Origin: Planctomycetaceae bacterium UBA2972
GTDB taxonomy: Bacteria; Planctomycetota; Planctomycetia; Pirellulales; Pirellulaceae
Assembly: GCA_002348315.1 (NCBI GenBank)
Contig: DEAW01000140.1
Coordinates: 1-22,132 of the forward strand
DNA: 22,132 nt
Reading direction: 5' to 3'
The position numbers and the translations under genes were made by a program. Within the stretch, counting starts at the first letter, position 1, and the number at the start of each line of letters is the position of its first letter. The notes below the pieces were generated by a model. The model ran no database searches. It was not told the origin of the DNA and was given only the letters and a program-made list of their open reading frames with translations. Of the stretch, positions 1 through 7,792 are shown piece after piece.

Positions 1-81
1 AACAGTTTCACTCAATACCAAATGGATCACTGTGCCAGACAGATGGACACTCGACTCGAGCAAATCGCGACGGGATAAGTA

Positions 82-1485
82 CTAATCAAACCACTGGGGT
101 TCCCGCAATTCCGCCCCTTTTTGTTTCGTGGCTGAATCTCCAATTTCCTTCCGCTTGGCATCAGCCAGAGCCTGAAGTTTGGCAACAATTTCCGGATGTG
201 TTTTGGAAACGTCGTTAGACTCCCCGATATCCTCTCGCAAATTATATAACGCCAGAGGCGTCTGTGCAGTTTTATAGGCACTGGGAAGACCGTCCTTGCC
301 AGCTTCACCAACAAGCGATCGATAGCCATGAGGAAAATGCAGTTTCCAATCTCCGCTACGTACGGCCTGCAGGTGGCGTCCCCAATAATAGTAATAGGCT
401 TTATGCGGGGTCTTCGCATCAGATTCTCCCGACATCAGTGGCCAAATGTTCTTACCATCAATCTTGTTATCCGAAGGCTTAGCACCGGTCAGATGTGCTA
501 TGGTCGGGAAAATATCGATTGTCGCTGCCAATTCTTTACACACTGTTCCAGCCGGGATTCTGCCGGGCCATCGCATAATACAGGGCTCACGCATACCACC
601 TTCCCAGGTTGTACCTTTCCCTTCCCGCAGTGGCCGGCAACTTCCAGCATGGTTTCCATAAGAAAGCCAGGGACCATTATCGGATGTGAAAATCACCAGG
701 GTGTTCTCGTCGATACCACAACGCTTTAGCGTACTCAGGATTCTACCTACCGACCAATCGATTTCAGTGATCACATCACCATACGCCCCTTGCTCGCTTA
801 CTCCAGCATGTTTCTTTGACACAAACAGCGGCACATGTGGCATACTGTGAGCAACATACAAAAAGAAAGGATGCTTACGATTTTTGCGAATAAACTCGAC
901 CGCTCGTTCCGTATACCAGGTGGTCAGCTGAGTTTGGTCTGAATTGTATTCGATGATGTCATTTTTTTCGATCGTTGGTAAGTCTGGAAAACGATCACCT
1001 GCTGTCGGGTGATGAGGCCACATATCATTGGAATAGGGCAAGCCAAAGTAGTCATCGAATCCGTGCTGCATAGGTAGCGAAGCAACACGATGCCCCAGAT
1101 GCCACTTCCCATACATGGCCGTGGCATACCCTTTCTGCTTGACCAATTCAGGGATCAGCATTTCATTTTCGTGAATTCCGTATCTCGTATGACTGCTGGG
1201 TGCACCTAGCATGCCAATCCGATTGGGGTAGCAACCGGTCAGCAACGCCGCCCGGGATGCTCCGCAAACCGCCTGAGCAACATAAAAGTCGGTGAACTTC
1301 ATCCCTTCAGCAGCCATCCGGTCCAGATTCGGAGTTTCAAACCCTTGTGCACCGAAGCAGCCCACGTCTGAATAGCCTTGGTCGTCTGTAAAAATCACCA
1401 CAACGTTTGGTAATTGCTGAGCCGTTGCAACCATCTGTCCGGCCAGCACAGCAAGAAATGCCCATAGTGCTTTGTAACGCTTCAT
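82..1485 (-). CDS. Sulfatase (arylsulfatase-like, formylglycine-dependent), secreted
   Basis: This 467-residue protein is a family S1-type sulfatase, which hydrolyses sulfate esters; in planctomycetes these often act on sulfated algal polysaccharides, but the substrate cannot be read from the sequence. Residues 1-22 form a signal peptide (a KR start, a hydrophobic core, then ATA-QQ). The metal-binding DD pair is at 34-35. The nucleophile motif C74-G-A-S-R78 is followed by AALLTG, so Cys74 would be converted to formylglycine by a separate maturase. GKWHLG lies at 126-131 and the second metal site SDNG at 268-271. Length is normal for the family. The ATG at 1485 has a good GGAGAG ribosome site seven bases upstream. 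It is separated from DUF3467 by 170 bp containing a strong hairpin, so it is probably expressed independently. The family call is secure; the substrate is unknown. Confidence 0.95.
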   Translation of the reverse strand: MKRYKALWAFLAVLAGQMVATAQQLPNVVVIFTDDQGYSDVGCFGAQGFETPNLDRMAAEGMKFTDFYVAQAVCGASRAALLTGCYPNRIGMLGAPSSHTRYGIHENEMLIPELVKQKGYATAMYGKWHLGHRVASLPMQHGFDDYFGLPYSNDMWPHHPTAGDRFPDLPTIEKNDIIEYNSDQTQLTTWYTERAVEFIRKNRKHPFFLYVAHSMPHVPLFVSKKHAGVSEQGAYGDVITEIDWSVGRILSTLKRCGIDENTLVIFTSDNGPWLSYGNHAGSCRPLREGKGTTWEGGMREPCIMRWPGRIPAGTVCKELAATIDIFPTIAHLTGAKPSDNKIDGKNIWPLMSGESDAKTPHKAYYYYWGRHLQAVRSGDWKLHFPHGYRSLVGEAGKDGLPSAYKTAQTPLALYNLREDIGESNDVSKTHPEIVAKLQALADAKRKEIGDSATKQKGAELREPQWFD

Positions 1486-1584
1486 AAATTCACTCTCCGC
1501 AACCGCCGATGATTACTCTCGATGGCTTCAGGGTTTGACCTAAAAGGTATTTGCTAAAAGAAACTTGAGTTTTGATTCCAATAT

Positions 1585-1626
1585 TTTACCGCAGAGGCTT
1601 GTCACTGACAGAACCCCTGCGGTAAA
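1585..1626 (-). terminator. Strong hairpin downstream of the DUF3467 gene, possible terminator
   Basis: A perfect 10-bp inverted repeat, TTTACCGCAG at 1585-1594 and CTGCGGTAAA at 1617-1626, can extend past one mismatch by two more G-C pairs. It lies 29 bases after the stop of DUF3467 and about 100 bases before the sulfatase start. No clear T-tract follows on the minus strand (AATATTGG comes next), so it may be a Rho-independent-like terminator, an mRNA-stabilising 3' stem or an attenuating structure. The repeat is seen directly; the terminator role is inference. Confidence 0.5.
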
Positions 1627-1655
1627 CGCATTTCAAATTGTCGTTTGGACAAAAA

Positions 1656-2057
1656 CTACTGCGAGGCAACTCGCTTGTTAATATCGGTTTCCAAAACTCC
1701 GAAGACTGCCTCATGGCGTTGCACAGACATTTGCAGTGCAGCCAGCAATCGTTTGGCCGTATAATAATTCATCACAACACGTTGATCGATATCGATCGCA
1801 CCGCTGGGCACTCCCATCGGTTGTGGATTCAGTGCAAAATCGATGATCAATTCTTCCGGAGAACCGGTCACTCGGCAGAAATTCGCATACGAGCAACTAG
1901 CACCTGAATCGTCCACCTGAACAGCAACTCGTTGTGGAGCAGTTTGTGGTGCGGCGGCAGGAGCTTCTTCAGTCGCAGCCTCTTCCGCAGTTTCTTCTTG
2001 TACTTCTTCTGCAACTGCTTCTTCTTCTACAGGTGCGTCGTCTTTATCCTTAGCCAT
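1656..2057 (-). CDS. DUF3467 family protein
   Basis: A 133-residue cytosolic protein with no signal peptide or membrane segment. Residues 1 to about 45 are an acidic, Glu/Ala-rich low-complexity tail. Residues from about 46 match the DUF3467 family: a strand with the YANFCRV pattern, a SPEELIIDFA segment, and a final helix with AKRLLAALQMSV...H..VFG. The family's function is unknown; members are small, widespread in planctomycetes and other bacteria, and I infer no role. The ATG at 2057 has GGAG at a good distance upstream. A sigma70-like promoter sits about 55-85 bases before the start, and a hairpin follows the stop, so it looks monocistronic, separate from the M50-HlyD gene 128 bp upstream. 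Confidence 0.85.
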   Translation of the reverse strand: MAKDKDDAPVEEEAVAEEVQEETAEEAATEEAPAAAPQTAPQRVAVQVDDSGASCSYANFCRVTGSPEELIIDFALNPQPMGVPSGAIDIDQRVVMNYYTAKRLLAALQMSVQRHEAVFGVLETDINKRVASQ

Positions 2058-2106
2058 CTTCTACTCCAAATGTGTTGAAATAAGTCTCTGTTGTGATGTT
2101 TAACTC

Positions 2107-2153
2107 GCATTTTATAGCACAATCGCCAAAATGGTGACAAGCGTATAAAATGC
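2107..2153. repeat. Perfect inverted repeat spanning the DUF3467 promoter
   Basis: Arms GCATTTTATA (2107-2116) and TATAAAATGC (2144-2153) are perfect 10-bp reverse complements separated by 27 bases. One arm contains the proposed -10 hexamer of the DUF3467 promoter and the other lies just upstream of its -35, so the arms could be paired operator half-sites. As RNA they could also form a weak, AT-rich stem after the M50-HlyD stop. The repeat is certain; its role is inferred. Confidence 0.5.
2111..2140 (-). promoter_or_regulatory. Sigma70-like promoter for the DUF3467 gene
   Basis: Read on the minus strand, TTGTCA (2140-2135, five of six to TTGACA) is followed by an 18-base spacer and TATAAA (2116-2111, five of six to TATAAT). 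Transcription would begin near 2100, giving a leader of about 40-50 bases to the ATG at 2057. Planctomycete promoters are not well characterised, so this rests only on the general bacterial consensus. Confidence 0.45.
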
Positions 2154-2185
2154 CAAACCGATGTTTTTTTTCCGTTGTCTAGTTA

Positions 2186-4528
2186 TTACATTGCGAAATG
2201 GAACGTCCTGGCAACATAACGATAGATTCGCCAGCCCAGCGAACGCTTTTGGTTTGGATAGATTCTGGCACGCCCTCTGAGATCCGCCTGATACAGCATC
2301 CCACCGGTCGCATCAATATTTGCTCGAGCGTAATAGCTGGTACTTACCGGCACCACGCGTCCGGATCCGTCCATCACAGTCCCCAATTGCCCGCCTGACT
2401 GACTCGACAAATTCGCCGGGCTCTGCTTTAGGTTCGTGTAAGAGATCTGTCTGATTTCAGTGTGATAGGTTGTCCCCGGCATAAGTTCCAGACAAACTTC
2501 GACTTTATTGCCCGGCTTAATCAACTCAATATCGGCCTGATCCACTACCAATTCGGCATCCAACTTAACGCGGATGGGCTTCAGAGAATCTTCACCCTGA
2601 TTTGACTTTGCTCGTTCCAGTTCGGCATCCTGTGGGCGAGCAATAATACAAATTGGATCATCCGGGGCAAGGGTTGCACCTTGATTCTCGGAGTCCAGCA
2701 AATAGCCTGACCAGGCTGGTAGTTGCCCACTGGATGATTGTTCCGGCGTATACGGAGCTGGCAGCACAATTCCTGAAATCGGAGCTCGAACCTGTAGCAG
2801 GCTATTCTTATGAGCCTGCTGTTTGAGTTGCTTCTCAAGCGATACGATCCGTTCCTGAACTTCGACCAGATCTTCAGCGGCCTGATCGTCCACCGTTCGT
2901 TGTTGTTTGAGTACCAGTTCCTGTGAACGTTGTTCGCCTAAAGCACCTTCTATCTGTTCATAACGACGACGTTCATCGTGGTTCTCCAATTGCATAATCA
3001 GGTCGCCAGCTTCCACCCAGGTCCCTGGTTTTACAAAACACTCGTCGTATCGTCCGGCAATTTGAGCGAACACCGTGGCGGACATCTTATTCTCTTGCGA
3101 GAAATTTGCTTCCTGGATCTGATATTCCCGTGGCACGACCCGCACAGCACAATCAATGTGATATTCAAACGGCAGAAAACAAACCACGCCAATAACCAAT
3201 GCAATCACCCCGGCGGTAATTGCAACTCGATGCTTTTTCACTTTATGCATCCTTCCCGGAGTATAGAAAAACTTGCCCATTTGCCATAAAGGCTGGACCA
3301 CCAATCCAAACACGCCCATAGCGCCCATGAGCTGCCCAAGAATCTTTAAGCCATACGGCTCTAAGACCTGGTTCAAGAACATGAAAATCGAGAATACAAT
3401 CAGCCAGCGGTAGATAACCGCCGCCACTGTATACAATCCAAACAGAAATTGATTTCGTTGCGGAAGAAACGGATTTTCCGGCTGCTCAATCCCCAGACAC
3501 ATCCCCACCATGAATCGTTTTAGCACCTCGGTCGATTTTTGACGCAGGTTGGGAATTTCAATGAGGTCCATGAGAATGTAGTAACCATCAAAACGGAGCA
3601 GGGGGTTACCGTTGAACAGCAGCGTACTGACACTACAGATAAACATCAGACTCAGGCAAACCTGATTTAAGATTCCCGGCTGACTGAACCACCATATAAA
3701 AGTGGCTGTCGAAGCAATAAAAATCTCAACATAAATCCCTGCCGCCCCAATGAAAATGCGATGCCATTTGTTTGGCAACATCCAGGAGTCCGAGACATTA
3801 CAGAAAAGTGCGGGTGTAAACACCAGCAACATAAATCCCATTTCATGGCATTCACCGCCATATCGTTTACAGGTTAACCCGTGTCCAAACTCGTGCAAGA
3901 CTTTAACGACGGCCATCGACGTTCCGAGATAAATCCAGTTATGGGCTCCGAAAAACTGATGGAAAGTCGGCATCTTACTTTGAAAGACGTCGAACTGAAC
4001 GGCTACCAGCGTCAAAGCCGCCAGCCCCCAGAGTGCTACAAAACAAATCGCCAGCGGTGAAAACATCCAACCTGTCCAGGGGTACATCCGGTTAAGAATC
4101 CGCTCCGGATCGATCCCTCGCCAGCGAATCGCAAATACATTGGTGAACTTACCCAGAAATTCTTTTCTTCGTTTCGTATCCCGGCGATGCTTTAACTGCC
4201 GTCCCTGTCCCGGAGCTTCTGAAATCACCAGGCCACTTCGATGGAGCTGACCGATGAAGTGCTGCAGATCGGAAAACGACACTTTTTGAGGAGCAAACTG
4301 ACGTTCGAACTCTTCTTTCATCGTTTCCATCGAGGTTTGACCATCCATCATATTGAGAATGGCATACTCTTCATCATGAAAGCGGTAGTAGTTAAGGCCG
4401 ATCGGTTCCTTCACCACCCAGTAAGAGGATCCCTGGTACTGTTGACGCTTTACCGACAGATCCGGACGCATCCGCAGACGGACCGCGCGGCTGGTACTGC
4501 TTACCAAACTGTCTGCTAACGTAACCAT
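2186..4528 (-). CDS. PqqD-like / M50 zinc metallopeptidase / HlyD adaptor membrane fusion
   Basis: This 780-residue inner-membrane protein has three parts. Residues 20-103 resemble the PqqD/RRE-type winged-helix fold (a strand with YWVVKEP, a YYRFHDEEYAILNMMDG core, and a helix ending in HRSGLVIS). Residues about 150-453 are a polytopic M50 site-2-protease core: zinc motif HEFGH at 212-216, the second ligand region NPLLRFDGYY at 308-317 with Asp314, and about six to eight hydrophobic segments. Residues about 484-760 are a HlyD-type periplasmic adaptor with split lipoyl halves (AGRYDECFVKPGTWVEAGDLI; RAPISGIVLP) around a coiled coil at 515-575. The architecture matches the planctomycete 'peptidase M50' and YydH-like putative peptide zinc metalloproteases. 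The C-terminus carries an SLGW tail. It starts at ATG 4528 with a close AAGG site, 59 bp after the HlyD gene. Catalytic residues look intact; the substrate is unknown, though neighbouring export genes suggest a role in handling secreted proteins. Confidence 0.88.
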   Translation of the reverse strand: MVTLADSLVSSTSRAVRLRMRPDLSVKRQQYQGSSYWVVKEPIGLNYYRFHDEEYAILNMMDGQTSMETMKEEFERQFAPQKVSFSDLQHFIGQLHRSGLVISEAPGQGRQLKHRRDTKRRKEFLGKFTNVFAIRWRGIDPERILNRMYPWTGWMFSPLAICFVALWGLAALTLVAVQFDVFQSKMPTFHQFFGAHNWIYLGTSMAVVKVLHEFGHGLTCKRYGGECHEMGFMLLVFTPALFCNVSDSWMLPNKWHRIFIGAAGIYVEIFIASTATFIWWFSQPGILNQVCLSLMFICSVSTLLFNGNPLLRFDGYYILMDLIEIPNLRQKSTEVLKRFMVGMCLGIEQPENPFLPQRNQFLFGLYTVAAVIYRWLIVFSIFMFLNQVLEPYGLKILGQLMGAMGVFGLVVQPLWQMGKFFYTPGRMHKVKKHRVAITAGVIALVIGVVCFLPFEYHIDCAVRVVPREYQIQEANFSQENKMSATVFAQIAGRYDECFVKPGTWVEAGDLIMQLENHDERRRYEQIEGALGEQRSQELVLKQQRTVDDQAAEDLVEVQERIVSLEKQLKQQAHKNSLLQVRAPISGIVLPAPYTPEQSSSGQLPAWSGYLLDSENQGATLAPDDPICIIARPQDAELERAKSNQGEDSLKPIRVKLDAELVVDQADIELIKPGNKVEVCLELMPGTTYHTEIRQISYTNLKQSPANLSSQSGGQLGTVMDGSGRVVPVSTSYYARANIDATGGMLYQADLRGRARIYPNQKRSLGWRIYRYVARTFHFAM

Positions 4529-4587
4529 CTCGCCTTACCTATCGCATGGAGTCGTTCGACACACTCGCATCAAATCGCCTCCGAAGA

Positions 4588-5520
4588 TCATTCACCGATG
4601 GACATATCCACTGCCACACCAGGTCGGAGAATCCACTGACCTTTGTATTTCTGGTTGGTCACTTCCGCCCAGATTTTATACTCGCCACCAGCCTGAACTT
4701 TATTGCTGACAAAGCTCACTGTCCCGGTAAATGTGAAGCTTTTATTAGGATTATCAGCGTCGGTTGGATCTACAAACGCATATTCGATGGTCACTGGTTG
4801 CCCGTGAATTAACTGGGGCAGGAATTGCTTTAGCTGAACAAATCCTTCAATCCTCAGTTTATCCATTCTGACCAATTGCGCGATCGGAGTACCAGCCTGT
4901 ACGAATTCACCAACCTCCTTGAGTTTTCGTTCAACTTCGGCATTCAGAGGAGATTTCACTTTTAATCGATCGATCGTGAGGTCAACGTTATCGAGCTGCG
5001 TTTTCTTAACATCTACATTGAGCTTAGCAACGTCCAATTCCAACTGCGCGACATCCACTTGCAATTCAGAACGCCGAAACGTCAGTTCTTCTCTACGTAT
5101 TTTGGTTGGCGGAACGGCCCCCGGAGATTCCATGTTGACCGCTTGCGATTCTTTAAGCTCGGCTTCGGCCACTTCGGCTGATGCTTCCGCAGCACGCACA
5201 TTGATGTCATTACTTGCTTCTTTTTCTGCCACCTTAAGCTGCAAATCCAGCTCTTTCCTTTTCAGCAGTGCGTCTGACTCATCTATCTGAGCAAGAACCT
5301 GGTCTTTGGTAACCGAGTCTCCCTCTTTAAATCCCAGCGAAACCAGAACCCCGGGCAACTGGGCAGCAATCTCGACTTCTTCCACCAGGGCCACATTGCA
5401 ATCCGGCAAAGTGAATCGCTTTATCGCTGTTGGTTGCTGAGCACTACCTATTTGCAATCCCAAAACTACGATCGCACCAATCAACAGCGTCTTCGCGTTT
5501 TTTATAACTCGGTTAGTCAT
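4588..5520 (-). CDS. HlyD/RND-type periplasmic adaptor (membrane fusion protein)
   Basis: A 310-residue exported adaptor. Residues 1-27 form a signal peptide (TLLIGAIVVLGLQIGSA then QQ). Residues 47-82 are the first lipoyl half (AAQLPGVLVSLGFKEGDSV). A helical hairpin with heptad character covers about 84-185, interrupted by a Pro/Gly loop near 131-139. The second lipoyl half is about 186-216 (LKVKSPLNAEVERK and a GEFVQAGTPIAQL strand), followed by a beta-barrel domain to the end. Such proteins normally bridge an inner-membrane transporter and an outer-membrane channel; neither is encoded here. It is shorter than typical RND adaptors (about 370-400) and lacks the SLG[WY] tail of its two neighbours. 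It starts at ATG 5520 with AGGGA six bases upstream, 43 bp after the GAF-HlyD stop, and so is clearly in the same operon. Confidence 0.9.
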   Translation of the reverse strand: MTNRVIKNAKTLLIGAIVVLGLQIGSAQQPTAIKRFTLPDCNVALVEEVEIAAQLPGVLVSLGFKEGDSVTKDQVLAQIDESDALLKRKELDLQLKVAEKEASNDINVRAAEASAEVAEAELKESQAVNMESPGAVPPTKIRREELTFRRSELQVDVAQLELDVAKLNVDVKKTQLDNVDLTIDRLKVKSPLNAEVERKLKEVGEFVQAGTPIAQLVRMDKLRIEGFVQLKQFLPQLIHGQPVTIEYAFVDPTDADNPNKSFTFTGTVSFVSNKVQAGGEYKIWAEVTNQKYKGQWILRPGVAVDMSIGE

Positions 5521-5563
5521 TTTAATTCCCTATGACATGCGGACTCGTTTGAGCCACTTAAAA

Positions 5564-7630
5564 TTAGAATAGCAAGTGATATTGCACCCACTGAATCGCT
5601 TCGTGGAACCAGGAATACCCCAAGGATGACCGACCACAATGAACATCTCCGGTTACGGTTGTCCCGGGACGCAGGTCGCCGTGCAGAATTGTCTTAAGCT
5701 CGGCCTGATCTATCTTGACCAATAGCGGCACGACCGTACCGTCTTCACCTTCAACCTGTGTCGATTGGCGAATCCGCTGAACCGTCCCTTCAAAGATATG
5801 CTCGGGGTTCATCGCCAATACATACTCGACCTGCAATTCATCCACATCCGGATCACTCAAGTACTCGGCCAAATGCCCAAAGCGACGTTCGGGCAGAGCC
5901 AGTTCAAGCTCCCACTCTTTACCTTCGCCAATCTGAACGACCGTCATCACGACCTGACCAATGGCAACCGGGCGATGCTGAAGTGTCTTTTCGACATCCC
6001 ACTGCAGAACAACCTGCCCGTCAGCCGGAGATTTGATCGTCAACAAGGCTTCCTTTTGGTTGATAATTTCCAATTCCTGATTGAGCGTATCACGACGCAA
6101 TTGCAACTGCTTTACCTGACCTGAAACCTGAATCTTGTCGGCAGGGCTCAAACCGGGTTGGAATTGAGCACGGCGTGCATTGGATAGCTGATCTTTCGTT
6201 TCTTCGAGCTGTCCTTCGACCCGCCGCTTTTCAATTAGAAGATCCGGATCTTCAATGGTCATTAGAACGTCTCCTGCTGAGACTTCCTGTTGATCATGAA
6301 TCAGTAATTCGGTAACGATCCCATTGGCCGGAACAAAAATGTCATGACGATTGACCGGCTGCAAAACTCCTTCAGCTTCGACAGAGAAGTCCACCTGTAC
6401 AAATAGAAACGTACACAGGATCGCCAAAACAACGGACGTGATCGCAATCGCCTTGGGTAATGCTCTGGCACGAATGACCCAGGCGGTTTTCCCAATCGTA
6501 CGCCAAACCGGCATCATAAACAGATTATTAAATTCCTGACTGTTGGAAACCGCACGACAACAATGCTCATAAACTAAGTCCACGCGTGGATCGAGCACAC
6601 TACGTGGGAGGTTAGTTTCGATCTGTTCGATGATCAAAACACCAATATACTCTTCTCGTTTTTTCGTTTCATTCGGGTCAACGTCGGAAGGATCTCGAGC
6701 TGCATCGGCTTTCGTTTCCGGACGTTTGAGCGGCAACACTGCCATCATACGCGTATAGGATTCGTCGACGTACTCATCCACCACCGATTCAATCTGAGGT
6801 GGTAAATCTTCGGTGTTCCCGTCATACCACAATGCTTCGCCGGATCTCATTACGCGTGTTGCTAATTTACTCAGCAATGTCACCGCATTACTCCGCCGTT
6901 CCACCGTATCCTGGCCGCTCACAGCTTCAATACGACACTTGGAACCTTTTCTTAACGCAACGGATACACGATCACAGCCGATCAACCGTCGCCCTTCGTT
7001 GGCAATGGTGTAGGCCGTTTCTTTTAAATCCAGATTGTGATGTACAAGACGACTGAATTGGTCTGCCTGAGCCCAAAGTGAATGCCTGTCACTGAATTGT
7101 CTCAACTTCTGACTTTTGACCCACTCAGCAGCCAATTCGCACATTTGCACCAGGAAACGAAGGTAGCCACGCTGAGTGGCCGGCTGCGCATTGGGACGCT
7201 GAAAGACTTCCACAACCGCCTCGACACCCTGGTCTCCGGCTAACGGAGCGAGCACCAGTAGATGGTCGGTCGGATTACCGATTGCTCCATCTTCACCAAA
7301 TCCTGAATTCGGAGGAACTAACTGAGCTTCGTTTGAGTGTGCCACAACACGCAGCAGTTTGGTGTGCCTCTCAGCATCCTCAGAATCAGGATCTAACAGG
7401 GCTCCGGCAATATTTATCTGGTAGAGAACCGAGGACGCACCATCGTCCGACAAACTCCATACAGCCCCGCCATGGGCAGCCAACGCCGACACGATTTTCT
7501 GCATAAATGCTGCATAGAACTCGCCCGGATCCAATTCACTCTTGGATAGCTGCGCAATCTCGCTAACCAGGCCGCGAATTTGCTGCTTGGTATTCTCAAT
7601 TGCTTCCTGATTACTAGATTCAGATGCCAT
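5564..7630 (-). CDS. GAF-GAF-TM-HlyD signalling/adaptor fusion protein
   Basis: A 688-residue protein joining cytosolic sensor domains to a periplasmic adaptor. Residues about 30-175 form a first GAF-like domain (AFMQKIVSALAAHGGAVWSL), and about 198-366 a second (TIANEGRRLIGCDRVSVALR ... EYIGVLIIEQIE) with a charged linker insertion at 303-327. A single transmembrane helix lies at 393-412. Residues about 425-665 are HlyD-type: lipoyl halves near 430-458 (FVPANGIVTELLIHDQQEVSAGDVL) and 529-565, with a coiled coil at 463-528. It ends in an aromatic, amphipathic tail beginning SLGYSWF. GAF domains usually bind small ligands or proteins, so this could gate assembly or activity of an export complex; that is inference. 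ATG 7630 has a G-rich site (GGGGGG) four bases upstream. The gene lies 162 bp after the SecA-type gene and 43 bp before the HlyD gene. Confidence 0.87.
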   Translation of the reverse strand: MASESSNQEAIENTKQQIRGLVSEIAQLSKSELDPGEFYAAFMQKIVSALAAHGGAVWSLSDDGASSVLYQINIAGALLDPDSEDAERHTKLLRVVAHSNEAQLVPPNSGFGEDGAIGNPTDHLLVLAPLAGDQGVEAVVEVFQRPNAQPATQRGYLRFLVQMCELAAEWVKSQKLRQFSDRHSLWAQADQFSRLVHHNLDLKETAYTIANEGRRLIGCDRVSVALRKGSKCRIEAVSGQDTVERRSNAVTLLSKLATRVMRSGEALWYDGNTEDLPPQIESVVDEYVDESYTRMMAVLPLKRPETKADAARDPSDVDPNETKKREEYIGVLIIEQIETNLPRSVLDPRVDLVYEHCCRAVSNSQEFNNLFMMPVWRTIGKTAWVIRARALPKAIAITSVVLAILCTFLFVQVDFSVEAEGVLQPVNRHDIFVPANGIVTELLIHDQQEVSAGDVLMTIEDPDLLIEKRRVEGQLEETKDQLSNARRAQFQPGLSPADKIQVSGQVKQLQLRRDTLNQELEIINQKEALLTIKSPADGQVVLQWDVEKTLQHRPVAIGQVVMTVVQIGEGKEWELELALPERRFGHLAEYLSDPDVDELQVEYVLAMNPEHIFEGTVQRIRQSTQVEGEDGTVVPLLVKIDQAELKTILHGDLRPGTTVTGDVHCGRSSLGYSWFHEAIQWVQYHLLF

Positions 7631-7792
7631 GCATCCCCCCTATTTTCAATAACCAATCTGCCTATTGGCCGAGCCACCGAATGAGTAGCTAAACGAATTT
7701 ACCTGAATTCCATTGTTCAAAACAACCTGAATATGACTCCCAAAATAGGTTAATCCAAGAAAAGCCGCTCAGACACTGACTGCCTATAAGGA
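7631..7792. other. Intergenic gap in the export cluster, no gene seen
   Basis: These 162 bp are the longest break in the secretion-apparatus part of the cluster. No coding frame or RNA gene is apparent. On the minus strand the only notable signals are two copies of ATTCAGGT (7701-7708 and 7725-7732 on the plus strand as ACCTGAAT) and a weak TTGTTT / TAAATT promoter-like pair. A separate promoter for the GAF-HlyD/HlyD/M50 genes could lie here, but nothing is convincing. Confidence 0.4.
7701..7732 (-). repeat. Direct repeat ATTCAGGT, two copies 24 bp apart
   Basis: ATTCAGGT occurs twice on the minus strand in the SecA/GAF-HlyD gap (plus-strand ACCTGAAT at 7701-7708 and 7725-7732), and once more upstream of the metalloprotease-like gene (12414-12421). 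A spacing of 24 bp is a little over two helical turns. It could be a regulator site, but the octamer also occurs inside coding sequence near 1902, so chance is not excluded. Confidence 0.25.

Noticed and set aside
2186..7630. Type I secretion or RND efflux system
   Set aside because: Adaptors are present but no ABC or RND transporter or TolC homologue is encoded, and the fusions with M50 and GAF domains do not fit those systems.
7755..7792. Possible terminator after the SecA-type gene (TCAG-TGT-CTGA followed by a T-rich stretch)
   Set aside because: The stem is only four base pairs and the T-rich stretch is interrupted; not enough to call.
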